Assembly: GCA_964023275.1 (NCBI GenBank) | Contig: OZ029915.1 | Span: 126,501 to 190,500 of the forward strand | From: Norana najaformis | Lineage: Eukaryota > Annelida > Clitellata > Crassiclitellata > Hormogastridae | Length of the DNA: 64,000 nt | Direction: 5' to 3' | Part shown: piece by piece, positions 22,970 to 35,249 of the stretch | Numbering within the stretch: the first letter of the stretch is position 1 | Layout: each line of letters begins with the position of its first letter | Position numbers and translations under genes: made by a program | Notes under the pieces: generated by a model | What the model saw: only the letters and a program-made list of their open reading frames with translations | What the model was told of the DNA's origin: nothing | The model's database searches: none

Positions 22970-23638
22970 TGCCGTAATCGTAATCTTGAGATTTATACAT
23001 CGCCCAACAAAAGCCAAGTCGCGGGAACCAGCTTATTCGCAGGCGCTTAGACAAAATAAAATCGATAGACATAAGGGTTCGGTTCCAGGTCAAAATCCGA
23101 GAGTCCGACAGTAGGACGGCTACGGTGGATGGTGTTTGAAATTGAAGCAAGAAGAAAGATAAAGGGAAGAGGAAGACCCAGGATAAGAATTTTGGAAAAG
23201 AAATGATTCCAGTTTTGTGTGAAAGACTTGCGCAGAAACTGAGAGAGGTGAAGTGTTGGTGAGTTCGTATGATGGATCAGATAATTATAATTCTGGCGGG
23301 AGTTTATTCCAGAGTGGTGGGGCAGCTATGGCTTTGAAGCGATTTCCAAATTTTAAGGATGAGGTGACGGGAGGGCGGAGAAGTTTTAGGACAGACGAGG
23401 AGCGGGTTGAACGGAGTGGTTGGATTGTAAATAATTGACGAAGATAGGAGTGTTGAGAGGATATGTGTTGTAGGTAAGGGATAAGACTTTGTACTATATT
23501 CGTTCTGGCATTTTAAAAGCCAGTGAAGTGATTTGAGAACAGGGGTGATGTGATAGTATTTGTGAGTTTTGGTGACATCACCAGCGAGAGCATTCTGAAT
23601 TGAAGAGGGTTTATCTCGGTTGTGTCTATATTGAGGAA
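22970..23638 (-). mobile_element. CR1-like LINE fragment inserted into another copy
   Basis: On the minus strand it runs from KSLHWLLKCQNEY (about 23520), through IYNPTTPFNPLLVCPKTSPP and TLE (about 23304), to the 3' end with cgcctgcgaataagctgg. It closes in a tail of cgattac at 22968. The order matches the copy at 58386-58785. Confidence 0.75.
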
Positions 23639-23639
23639 A

Positions 23640-23818
23640 GTACCGTAGCCGTCTGACTCTCTGCCTGTCTGACATTTGGATCTTGACCTAGAACCGAACC
23701 TAACCCTTCTGCTCATCGATTTTGTTTGGCTGAGCGCCTGTGTATAAGCTGATTCCCGCGACTTAGCTTTGGTGGGGCGCTGTAGAAATCTCGAGTATTC
23801 GATACGATTACGAACACT
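23640..23818 (+). mobile_element. CR1-like LINE 3' end (right part of the interrupted copy)
   Basis: Starts accgtagccgtctg, the same junction seen at 58627 just after the ORF end in the other copy. It continues to gagcgcctgtgtataagctg, gcgctgtagaaat and a cgattacga tail. Confidence 0.75.
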
Positions 23819-24811
23819 GAAGCCGCGAAGATAATACGTCACATCTTAAGCGTAGCATCCATAGTAGTTATATACACTCTGTGCTCGCTACCTGGCAATG
23901 GTTGGTCATGTGACTACGCAGGGATGGCGTCTGATGCGAAGACTGGTTTCAGTAGTTTCATTTGAATATGTCTCTGATTCGTTACCAGACCACTGAGAGG
24001 TAAAAGTCGTAATAAGATAACAGCAGCGTAAGTTTCAGGTAAACCGTCGTAACCACAGACTGAGTATTAGGTGGTCTTGTCTTAGTTGTGATTGGTATGT
24101 ATGGCATGTCGCATTTGACTGGGTCCTTCGACGCCGCTTGGTGTGCCTGTTATGTCTGAAACAACCCACACCTTATCAGCCGACTTTCATCATCATATTT
24201 GCATTTATTTTCAGCTTTAATTCAAGCCGTTTGCTGTTGAAATAGACGTGGATGCTAACCCAGTTGTCAGTGGCTCTTTCTAAAGGGTCTTCTCTGTCCT
24301 AATAATTTTTCTTATGGACAATCGTTGTTTAATCTGCATAAAGCATTGATCTGGTGTCGTTTGCACACAATTGTCCTGTAAGTTAATCTTCTGAGATCAT
24401 GTTATCATCTTTGCGGTGATTTCAATTTGATCTCTGCCGATTGTTTTAATCACAATCAGGGAATTCTAGCTTTACTTGATATTGAACAGAGATGACAGCG
24501 ATCGCTGGTCTGTCATTTCTTGTGTCAGTCATCTCTTATCCTGACAGACATAGGCTGAGTTTAATTAGTTTTAGATTTATTAGTTCTGGTTCTTTGAAAG
24601 TCAATGAGTGCATTTCTGTTCTGTAGATTTAACGATCGGCTGGCATGAATCTTGTGGATTCCGATTTGGATTCGGCTTAACACCTGGTCTTCCGCTTCTT
24701 TGCTGCGTCATCGGCATCTCGTCTTCCGCTGTTCCATCTCTTCACCGGCATCAGCAGCAGGAGCACTTCTTGGTTTGGCTAGCATCTTTGTCTTGTTTGG
24801 GAGACGTGACA

Positions 24812-27800
24812 ATGTCTTCAGTAAGACAGATCGGGCTGATCGCTGCAGGCAGCCAGCCGTGGAACCCAGACATCTGTGCAGCCAATGGAGACCGTTTTGC
24901 CTACTGTGCCACGCTGGCCATCTATATTTACCAGGTGAGCACTAAATATATCTCAGGTGATTGACAAGGATTTTTCTGTCCAGGTAACAGGCGAGTGTTG
25001 ACTGTGGTTGGCCGTGCCAGTGTCTTGGATGCCTTGTTTGCCGATAGAAGAGAAGAGAACTGCTATTGATTTCATCCGCATACAATTCAGGTGCTCTCAT
25101 CGCTTTCTCTGCTTCTGTCTCCGACATCTGAACTTTACAGCATGAACAATGACATGTTGTTAAAAACTTATTGGTCATAATTAATGCATAATCTTTGTTT
25201 TTTTTGTCCAGCTGTGTAATTGGTGAAGCAAAATCTGGCTGCCACAAATGCATACCTCTTCTCTGAAGGAAAATTCCTTCCATTCTTTTGCCTCATTTAC
25301 ACATCAAAACTTCTAGTGCCACATGAGAAACTGACCTTCGTGTGTCATTAGCAAGAGCTGAATTTGCTTCTGTAGAGCTCCACTGTCTTAAGTCTGGCAA
25401 AGTTCTCTCGGTGATCTGTTTGATTTCCTTAGCAAAGATATTCAACAGATGAAATGAAGTCAGTTGTGACAGATGATGCTTTTGTCTGATCCCCAAACGA
25501 AGAACTCGGCAGTTACTCTTATTGTTAAACCCTTTGGGGATTTTGACGTTTGCTTTTACTGAATAACCCTTTGGGGTTGCTGTTGACCAGACCAGTTGCA
25601 GACAAATGGATAAAGCAACTGCTGCATCTTTCTGCCGATGCTTTAAGCCTAAGCTTTTGGCTGTTCTGTTGCAGATGGATCCCAAGCTGAACGACTTTAA
25701 GCTGCATTCGATTATGGCTGAGCACAAGAAGACCATTTCGACGATATCGTGGAGTCCTTACGACAAGGACCTGATTGCCACATCGAGCGTCACGAATCGC
25801 ATCATCATCTGGAATGTGGCAGAGCAGAAGACTGTGGCTCGGCTGGATGTAGCCATAGGAACACCGAGGTCACTCGACTGGGGTCTCCCGGACAAGAACA
25901 GTGTCGTCTTCATGACCAATCGTGGTCCAATGCAGATGTGGAACTTCACGGCTGGCCAGACAGTTGTCAGTCATAAAGACGTGCAGAACTTTGCTTCTGA
26001 TGTCTGTCAGTTTCGCTGCCATCCGCGGAATCCAGAGAAGATAGCAATAGGACACAGGGATGGAAGCATTTCATTCCTCTGTCCAGGTAACTCTTCCTCC
26101 ACAAAGTCCAGGGATCTACTCCTCCATTGGCCCTCCTCCCTCTGCTTTTTGATATAACGATTTCTAATGTACTCTGTACGGATGGACTGCTCCTTCTGCT
26201 GATACTGCCGCTGACGTTGACGATTTGAAGTCCTAATACTAGAAACAATACTGAACCTTCTGGGGCTGTATCTATTATTACTACTATTATTGTTATTACT
26301 ATTGCTATAATTATGATTTTTAGAAGGAAATTTGGAAAGCGCAAGTAAAGTCATTCTTTTCTGATATTCTATGTGAGGAGAGAAGCAGAAGGGAAATTTA
26401 GACAGTTGCCTTGGCCAGTAGTTGGCTGTAAGAGATTGAAACTTTCTGCAGAGAGATGAGGAACTGTTGAGCTGCTGCTGTTACCTCTCCTAGAGGCTGT
26501 TAACTTGTTTAGTTCTTTTTCACGATGTAGCTTCCTAAGCTAAACGTCTGTCTAACTGAGCAGCAGCAGAACTTTCTTTGGCTGATCTACCATAATCTCC
26601 GTCGTTCTTCATCTGATGCACTGAAATGAATTTCACTATTATAATGCAGCTGCTGCTCGTCCTTTCAGGTCAGCGAATTGCAAAGCACGTCGTGAGGGTT
26701 TCTGGCGGAGACGAGGAAACGAGCGACGAGAGCCGCGTCATCTGTCTCGAGTGGGATCCACTCGGTTTAGATTACATCATCTGCATCACGGCTTCCGAGG
26801 GAATCGCCCTCGTCGACTCGGCATCTGCTCGCGTCGTGATGCGGTTCCAGCTGCCAAGCGCAGCAACATCCGTTCGCTGCATGTCTTGGATTCATTCTGC
26901 ACCTGGGATGTTTGTCACAGGAGGTGCTTCTGTTCCTTCTGCTCAGTCGCTTCTGTCATTTCCTTCTCAACTTAAGCCTTACCTTTTCAAATGTAGCATC
27001 TTTGTGAGTTTCTTCAAATGCGCTGTACAAATGCTTTTATACATACATACATATATGCTTATCCACCACAGGCTGCCTCTGTCTTAGTGGACTGACCGCC
27101 TGGATGTTGACCTGATTGCGGCTTGGCTTTGGTACACCATCAGTTGATGCCTTGTGCAGTATACACCGGCACAACAGAAGTTACTAATTACAATTAGAAT
27201 ACTCCTTACAGACTCTCAGATCATGACTTAACCCTTTGGCTGCCATTTCAAGAACCATTTAATTGGGAAGTTGCATTTTAATGAGTTTACATTCTAAATC
27301 GTAGTTCATTTTACATCTGAACACGTGTTATGGTGACGTGCATTTGATGGAGGATCTTGTGTTTCTGAACATGGTCATAGTGCCTGCTGTTTACGATGCT
27401 GCCATAGATTATTTTTTGTATTGTATATAATTTAATTTATTTTATTTTATTTTTGTTCACTTGTATGAATCCCTTAAACGGCACTATATAAAAGTCCATA
27501 TAAAAGCCATTAGATGATTTCATACATGTGTATGAACGTGCGTGAGTTGTCTTTCATTGGTATTGGTTGATGAAGGACGCATTTCAGTTGGCTTCAACCG
27601 ACTGCTAAGGGATATCTTCCTCTTACAAAGTGCCTCTGTCTGTTTAGATGTAAATTCTGGAGTTCTGAGGTTGTGGAACGTTTCCAAAGCGACTCCCATC
27701 GAAAGCATTCGCATCAACAAAACAGGATTCCACACTACATACGTCGTCTGCCCAACAACAGTAGTAACATCAGATGATGAAATATCGACCAATGGAAGTG

Positions 27801-30800
27801 ATTTTCCAGCGGAAAGGCACCAAGTAGCGTCCAAAAGTCAGTCGACTTTAGTCTCCGGTTCTTCCCACTTTGCAATACCATCGGCGAGAATTCTCAGCCT
27901 CTTTACGGATGGTGGCGTTGGATTGTATGACCTCGGGCGCAGAAGGTGGAACTTCCTTCGTGAGAAAGTAGGAAATGGTTTCGGCTTTTGAAGTATGTCA
28001 GTGACGTTTATTTATGAAAGACTTGGTGGGTTTGATTCTGTGGTCGACTTCAGCTGCTTTTGTGCTGCTCTAAACCATCTGAGTTCTTTGCCTTAAATAC
28101 TCTTCACACTGATATTGTTCATCTGTCTTGTTGTCTTATCTGCATTTATTGAGCACTGATACCTAATGATTAAGCATCAGTCGATGGTGCTGAGCAACTG
28201 CAACTGAAGGATTTGCTCAACGTCCTTACACTGTAATCGTATATTGGGGAGGAGACTCGAACCCATAATCTTTGCGTTACAAGCCGAATTGTCTATCCAA
28301 TCAGCTACTGTGCCCGCTGTATCTGTTGGTGCCTCATGTCTGCCTACCTGCCTGCATGTCTGTCTGCTGTGTCTTTCTGTCTGTGTCTGTCTGTCTGTGT
28401 ATCTGTCCATCTGTGTTGATTGTTGCTTGTGTTTCAAGGGCCATATTGAGACGATCTTTGACTGTAAGTTCAGTCCAGATGATCCGGATCTCTTGGCGAC
28501 TGCCAGCTTCGATGGAACAATCAAAGTCTGGGATGTACGAACACTGAGAGCAGTGAGTCACTCTCCTTCTCCACTTTACATTTACATTTACGTGCACTTC
28601 TGTTTCATTTGACCTTTAGTGACCAACAGTGTGGTGGATCTGGGGTGGAGTAATCTGGCTATGCCGCCATCTGAGTGGGAGTGGGGGCCAACCCACTCAG
28701 TTGCTTCCCAAATAGGTTAGGGTGAGGTGGGTTGCCTACTAAATTTGCACAGTGAAAAATGTTCATCAGAAACCTCATCAAGAAGTGTGGCTTTGTGTGT
28801 ATGTGTGTGTGTGTCTGTGTGTGGAATGTGCACAGGTGTTGATCAAGTGACGGATTTAGCAGAGTGTTTGTGTTTAGGTGACTACATCTGCTGGTAATGA
28901 GGGCATCATCTATTCGTTGTCATGGGGTCCGTCAGAGACGCACTGCATCGCGGCATCTACGTCTCGCAGTGGAGCCTTCATCTGGGATGTACACAAGGCA
29001 AAGGTCGTCAACCGGTTCTCCGAGGTAGCAGCCCAATGACCTACAATGTGCTGTCTCATCAGCTTCTTCCTGCTGCTTCTCTTTTCTCCTAGCTGCCTAT
29101 CGCTTCCTGGCTTTTGCAGTCTAATATTCTGTGAGGCTGACTCTGATGATGGCTGTAGCTAGCAAGAAGTTCTTCTGCCTGACCTCGTCCAGTCTTCTGG
29201 AAATCTTCCGTTGTTTGCTGTTGGTCTTTTTAAGGTTTTTCAACGGTTCAGGCCACGGCCATTAATTGAATGAAGCTACTTAGTAACTGCTTAGGACTGT
29301 TGGCATCAGAGGCTGATTTATTCAGACTCGTCTAAGTCCTGTGTAATTGTCCTTGGTCCCCTTCATCCTATGTGACCCAGTCTGGAGAAGAGATGGTTAC
29401 TGACTAATAATAGGTGGAGCTCTGTCCTGCTTTGTAGCATAAGCCAGGAGCAAACATCTACACAATCGCCTGGAACCAGAAGGACGTCCGTCGCATTGCA
29501 ACTGCTGGCAGCGACTGCCTCTGGTAACTTCATTCAGTCATTTAATTGATCTGTTTACGAAACTTAGCTATAAGTTTACCTAACTTGTAGCTTTTTCTGT
29601 TTGGTTTTCTGTCTAAAGCAGTCCATGAATGAGCTGGTTCTTTGCCAAGTCTGTATGCTGAAGTAATTGTGAGGCATTTATGATTATCATTGTGAAAATT
29701 CATTGTTCTTCTGAATGTCTGTTGCATTTGACCTACAGAAGTTCTTTCCGTCTGTTGCTTTGAAACGCATTTTCCTCTTATTTCTTCTCTGCTTAAGTTG
29801 TACAAGCTCCAACTGCTAATGTGCTTTTGTTATTGTTGTTGCTGCTGCTGTTGTACAGTGTTGTGTGCCAGATGGATGGGAAGCCGATCATTAAGTACAG
29901 TCATCCAATGGCTGTCTTTGGCTGCGACTGGAGTCCACACAGCGCGTGCGTCGCTCTTTGATTCTTTCAGTCTGTTGATTGATTTAGCCAAACGATCGAA
30001 TTGCGATCAGTTCAGTGATCAGAACTTTATTGAAAGAATCGACAGATCAGATCTTAAGTGCCATGATCTTCGGATTGATTTATACTGATAAGATTTTACA
30101 ATTTCATGACCTTCAAATACTTAAGAGAACTTGAAGTATTGAGCTATGATTTATGACATTTGCTGATGCTCTGAGATAAAATCCATGAATCAGTCAGAAA
30201 AAACACTGCATCTGATCCGAATCTAAGACAGAAATGAATGATCTACAATAAAGCCGTTCATTTCTAACTCTTTCCAGTAGAACCTGTTAAAAGTATTTTT
30301 TAGATATTTGTATCGACCTGATTTCTAAGGAAGGTAGAGCTGAGGACAGTTCTGCATCATGGCTCAGTCAAAAGACTCATACTCTGTGAGTTTCCTCTGA
30401 GGCACTGCATAAGTGTTACGACCTTTGCATAGATAAAAGCATTTGGATTCTGTGGCTGTGCAGAGATATCATTGCGACCGGATGCGAAGACAAGAATGTT
30501 CGCGTCTTCTACTTGGCAACAAATTCCGAAAATCCTGTCAAAATCTATTCAGGTTCAGTTCACTTGTCTTTTGTGTAAAAAGGGTGATGAAGATGACGAC
30601 TAGGAGCAGGTAGAGGAGGAGGCAGATGATGATGATGATGGTGATCATGATCATCATGATCATGATGGCAGTGTCTGCCTGTATTTCCAAATGCTTCAAG
30701 TGAGAGAGAAGATCTTGTGGGATGTTTTTGGTAGTTGGTTGGTTGACGTGAAGCATTTGTCTTTATTCTCATCTTATGTGATGTTTCTTTAGAGTCTTGA

Positions 30801-33800
30801 GGAGGGGATCTGGTTGTTGTTGATGTCTTTGATTTGACTCTTTGAATCCGCCTTTGCTGCCTGGGTGAACTGTACATTTGCTTTGCTGGATGATTCAACT
30901 GTATATCTGTTATGTGTAGTTTTCTTTTTTATTTCTGCTTTTAGGTCATACTTCCAAAGTGTTTCACGTGCGTTGGTCTCCACTTCGTGAGGGAATTCTA
31001 GTCAGTGGCTCAGACGATGGGTGAGTGTTATGGGGGGCCCTGCTGCCCCTTTAGCTGATGAGAATTAAGAACACTGTCTGTTCACGTGATGGGTGAGTTA
31101 GCGGCTGATAAGAACACTGTCTGTTCGCCTTTCTTCTTGCTGGTGCTAAGTGCTGCAGGTGTATTTGACATTGAAATTTAGTAACTTATGTGTAGTGAAG
31201 CCAAATGTTAATGTGGAGCCTCTTTTGAGCCATAGCCCTAAGGTTGCGGGATGGGGCTGATTCCCTTCTTTTGATGAGCCAGAATTGCAGGTGCCATTTG
31301 TATTGAACTAAGGCCCTGTGAATTGAAATCAAGTGTAAGCCAAGCTCTCTACCTTGTTATCTATTGATTGAAACAGAAATTAGGTTTAAGAGAAAAAGTT
31401 CAGCTGTTGCATGCACTGAACCATATCGGAACTGAACTGGAAATACGTGAACAATTCTGATTTGCCCCGGAAGGAATGAAAATTGAAATTGTACTCGAGG
31501 GTTAAAGTGCATCTGAGTCAAACTGAATCCAAAAGGTATGGTATGGTAATCGTTTGTTAGCTGTGTTAGTCATCAGAAGAAGCATCTGTTGGATGAAACT
31601 GAACATCTGGTTCTTTGCATCTCTTGATGACTTGAGGCCGTATTAACAGAAGTTGTTGTTGATAGTACGATTCGGATGTGGGACTACACGCAGGACTCGT
31701 GCATTCGGCTCTTCCAGGGACACACTGCTCCCATCCGAGGTCTCATCTGGAACCCCGAGATTCCGTACCTTCTGATATCCGGCAGCTGGGACTGCACCAT
31801 CCGTATCTGGGACACGAGGGACGGAGCCTGCCTAGACCGAGTCCTTGACCACGGAGCCGATGTCTACGGTCAGTTCTCCATCTCCACCTCCTCCTCCAAC
31901 TACTCTTCCTGTCTTCTATCCTCTATTCATCCTTCTGCTTCTCTTATCTGTCATCCTCTTCCTCCTACTTCTTCTGTTCTCTTTTCTATCCTCCTGCTCC
32001 TTTCTGTCTTCCTTTGACTCTTCTAAGCTTCATCGCTCTTTCTCCATGCCCTCTTCCTAGTCGCTCTGGTAGCTGTTCAGGTTTAGCATCATCATCGTCA
32101 ACATCATCAAGAACAGCAGCAATGTAGTCATCATCGATCTGAAGGGACGCTCCAATTTTATGCTGAAATGCCATTCTCTGTTGGATTTTGTTAATGGCTG
32201 ATGCTATGCAGACAGATGCAAATGATGATCGTTGTTGTGATTGTCTCTGCTTCAAGAGTCAGATGATGACGATGAGACCATACTCGCTTTTGAGAGCTTT
32301 GCTCAAGATGCTGCATAATTGTTTAGCTACATATACATTCTTATGAGCGCTGGTGGGTGGTTTCTCTGACTGATGATCCAACGGCTAAAGCTAGACAACT
32401 TCTGCTGGTGAATAAGAACCGAGCATTGTGTGTCTGATTCTATAGGTCTGTCATGTCATCCGAAGCGTCCGTTTGTACTGGCATCCTGTTCCCGAGATTC
32501 AACCGTTCGTCTCTGGTCTCTTGCGTCGCTCGTTCAGCCGCTCGAGATCAACGTCCTGGCTGGTCGACCGTGGCATGAGATACTCGTTTCTCCAGGTGAG
32601 CGATAGAGAGAGAGTGAGAGAGAGAAAGAAAGAGAGACAGAGAGAGAGGGAGAGGGAGAGAATTGCAAACTGTTTTGCTGTTAGTGCTGATGATCAGAAT
32701 ATTGTCGGCTTTCTATAATTTATTTCCACTCATGGTTACTTTCTTACCTGAGTCAAATTCTCGTCTGATCACATCATTAAATGTAGTATTTAATTAACAA
32801 ATTTCAGGAAGGTTACTGAATAAATCTTCTACCATTTGTTAGCTGGTCATGTTTCGTAACTGTTGTCTAGAGCTGGCGTTGGTTGTTGGTTGAAGAACTA
32901 GGAGAGCAGTGGCTGTCCAATATGCAGGTGAATTTCTGCTCCATCTGAGCAGCAGCAGTTTAGCCTCATGGTGTTTGATCAGTTGGAAAATGAGGGTCTC
33001 ATGTAATGTAACTGTAGTGTAAAGTGCCAAAATTTCTCAGAGATACAAAAGCTATTGAAATGTTTTTGTTGCTAAGTAATGCATTCAGCAAAAGAATAGA
33101 CTGGATGATGGAGTTATTTGATGAAGCAGTTAAGGATAGATGGCTTTGCGTGATGTACTTATATGTTAGTTACTGAGAAGCACTTTCTTCTATTTTCCAC
33201 ACTTAATTCTGAGCATTTATTGAGGTTTTGCCCGCAGAATGAATGAGTTGGACTGAGTTTCGTGTGGCATTAGCCGTCCACAAGAAGGCAGCCTTGTAGA
33301 TTGTGTAGTGCTGGTCGAATGGGTTGGAGGGAGGATGGGACTGTTTATGCGGGGCGGAGGAGGAGGAGGAGGAGGAGGAGGATAGCCCTTTGCAAATTGT
33401 GATGACCAATGAATGGCTTTTACAAAGTCGAATAACATATTAATGGTATGTTGACTTTGTTTCTGTTGTCATGAAATGATTCTCCAGTGACTGGCAAAGG
33501 TAGGTTCATTGTCTATGTGTGTTTGTGTCTGTGTCTGCCTGTCTGTCTGTCTCTTTCTCGCGATTTTTCTCATTCTGTGGCCCTCTCACTTGGCCGGATC
33601 AACAACTTGGGTCTGGGGGTCATCAACTACCTGGAAGTCAGCTGGGATACGGTGTCTGCTGATTCAGATGGAGGACACGGTTGCCACTTAGTTGGAGCGC
33701 TTGGCTCGTAATGCCGAGATTATGGGATCAAGCCTCCCCAGAGCCTGCTGTGTAGGGACGTTGAGCAAAGTCCTTCACTCACAGTTGCTCAACACCATCA

Positions 33801-34365
33801 GTTGATGGTTAGTCATTAGACAGTAGCGCTCAGTAAATGCAGAAATACTTGAGCTACATGTTTTTCTAGAGCTATGGGATTTGTCTTTATAGACTGATCT
33901 GATTGCTTTTGCATCTGATAGACATCACTTGGCTCAGCAGAAATGCTTGGCTGCCCTTTCAGTTGCTAACTGTCAAAACGCAACAAGACGTATGAGTAAT
34001 GTAACTGGACTGAGCGGATTTCTTAGAAATGTGAATGGCTGCAATGATCAGCAACGTCCAGTGAGTGACTGACCGGATGCAGAAGTGACCTAACTGGTGT
34101 TTTAATTAGGTCAGGTCAGTCTTTCGTTTTGCACAGCTGCAGACAACAAGCGTCTTGTTGAGGCAGCATTCGCTCTTCGCTGTTGAAGGCCGCATAATGA
34201 GAAGATGATGTCGACATAAAGACGATGTTTATTTATTGCAATCCTTAAGTAAAACCTGTGAACAGAAATTGACTGCTAGAGGTACAATCACCAGAAGATA
34301 TTAGAATAATAATTAGGTCTTTCAAAGGAATGTTCTAGTCTCTGTCTCTTTGCTTTCTTCTGTTT

Positions 34366-34457
<92 letters not shown>

Positions 34458-34458
34458 C

Positions 34459-34502
<44 letters not shown>

Positions 34503-35216
34503 TCTGTATCTGCTTTCTTTTCTGCCAGCTTCCAAATAACACATGTCTTCTCCAGCTTTTGCCGTTTAGATGGAACCATTCACAGTTTCTCAGTATCTTT
34601 CAGTATCTTAAAAACAGTTCACGTTTTGATGGCTTTTGTGTGATCAGCGCTGGCTTCTATGTTAGAATAACACCTTGTTATTTCTTCTGCCCATAGAGAG
34701 CATATCTGTCGAAGGATTTGTTGCTTTCATATGTCGCGTTTTAGAATCTGATGTTAAGACTAACATGTAGTTGTGATGCATGCAGTACTTTCAGTCACTG
34801 TTTTGAGTAGCGCTTTTAAACTGATCAAATGTGTCTTAAATGAAATTTCCAATTTAGGATTGGTAAATGTCAAACGGAGGCTTTGAGGCTGTGGCCTGTG
34901 CGGTGGCATCTCTTAGATCAGGTGGCTGGCTTTTAGGCTTTTGTAGTTTTTTATCGTGTTCAGTCATGCATGACTTCTTTTACTAACATTCCAGTTCTTC
35001 TGCAGCTAGAAGATATTCGTTTCTTTTAGTAGTTGTGAATAATTCATGGTCAGTTATTCTTTGTTTATTTTAAAGAAAATTTGAATAGAAATTGTTTTCT
35101 ATAAGTTGGCTGAATTTGTACTAATTAATTCAGTTAGCTAAGCATCTGGCTGCACAAGGAAACACAGAGAGAGGTCAGTGAACTAAATACAGACTGGGAT
35201 AACGATCTTTGGTAAC

Positions 35217-35249
<33 letters not shown>

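Larger units (their letters stand above)
21851..24811. other. intergenic interval upstream of WDR17
   Basis: Contains an X-box at 22380-22393, nested LINE fragments at 22620-23818, and about 1 kb (23820-24811) in which I see no repeat or coding feature. Non-coding 5' exons of WDR17 may lie here. Confidence 0.6.

Noticed and set aside
28255-28322. tRNA-like sequence with A and B boxes
   Set aside because: The acceptor stem and anticodon loop are not intact, and the same head recurs with a common body at several sites. It is a SINE head, not a tRNA gene.
34288-34643. ORFs of Leu/Ser or Arg/Glu over the TC tract
   Set aside because: Encoded only by the dinucleotide microsatellite.
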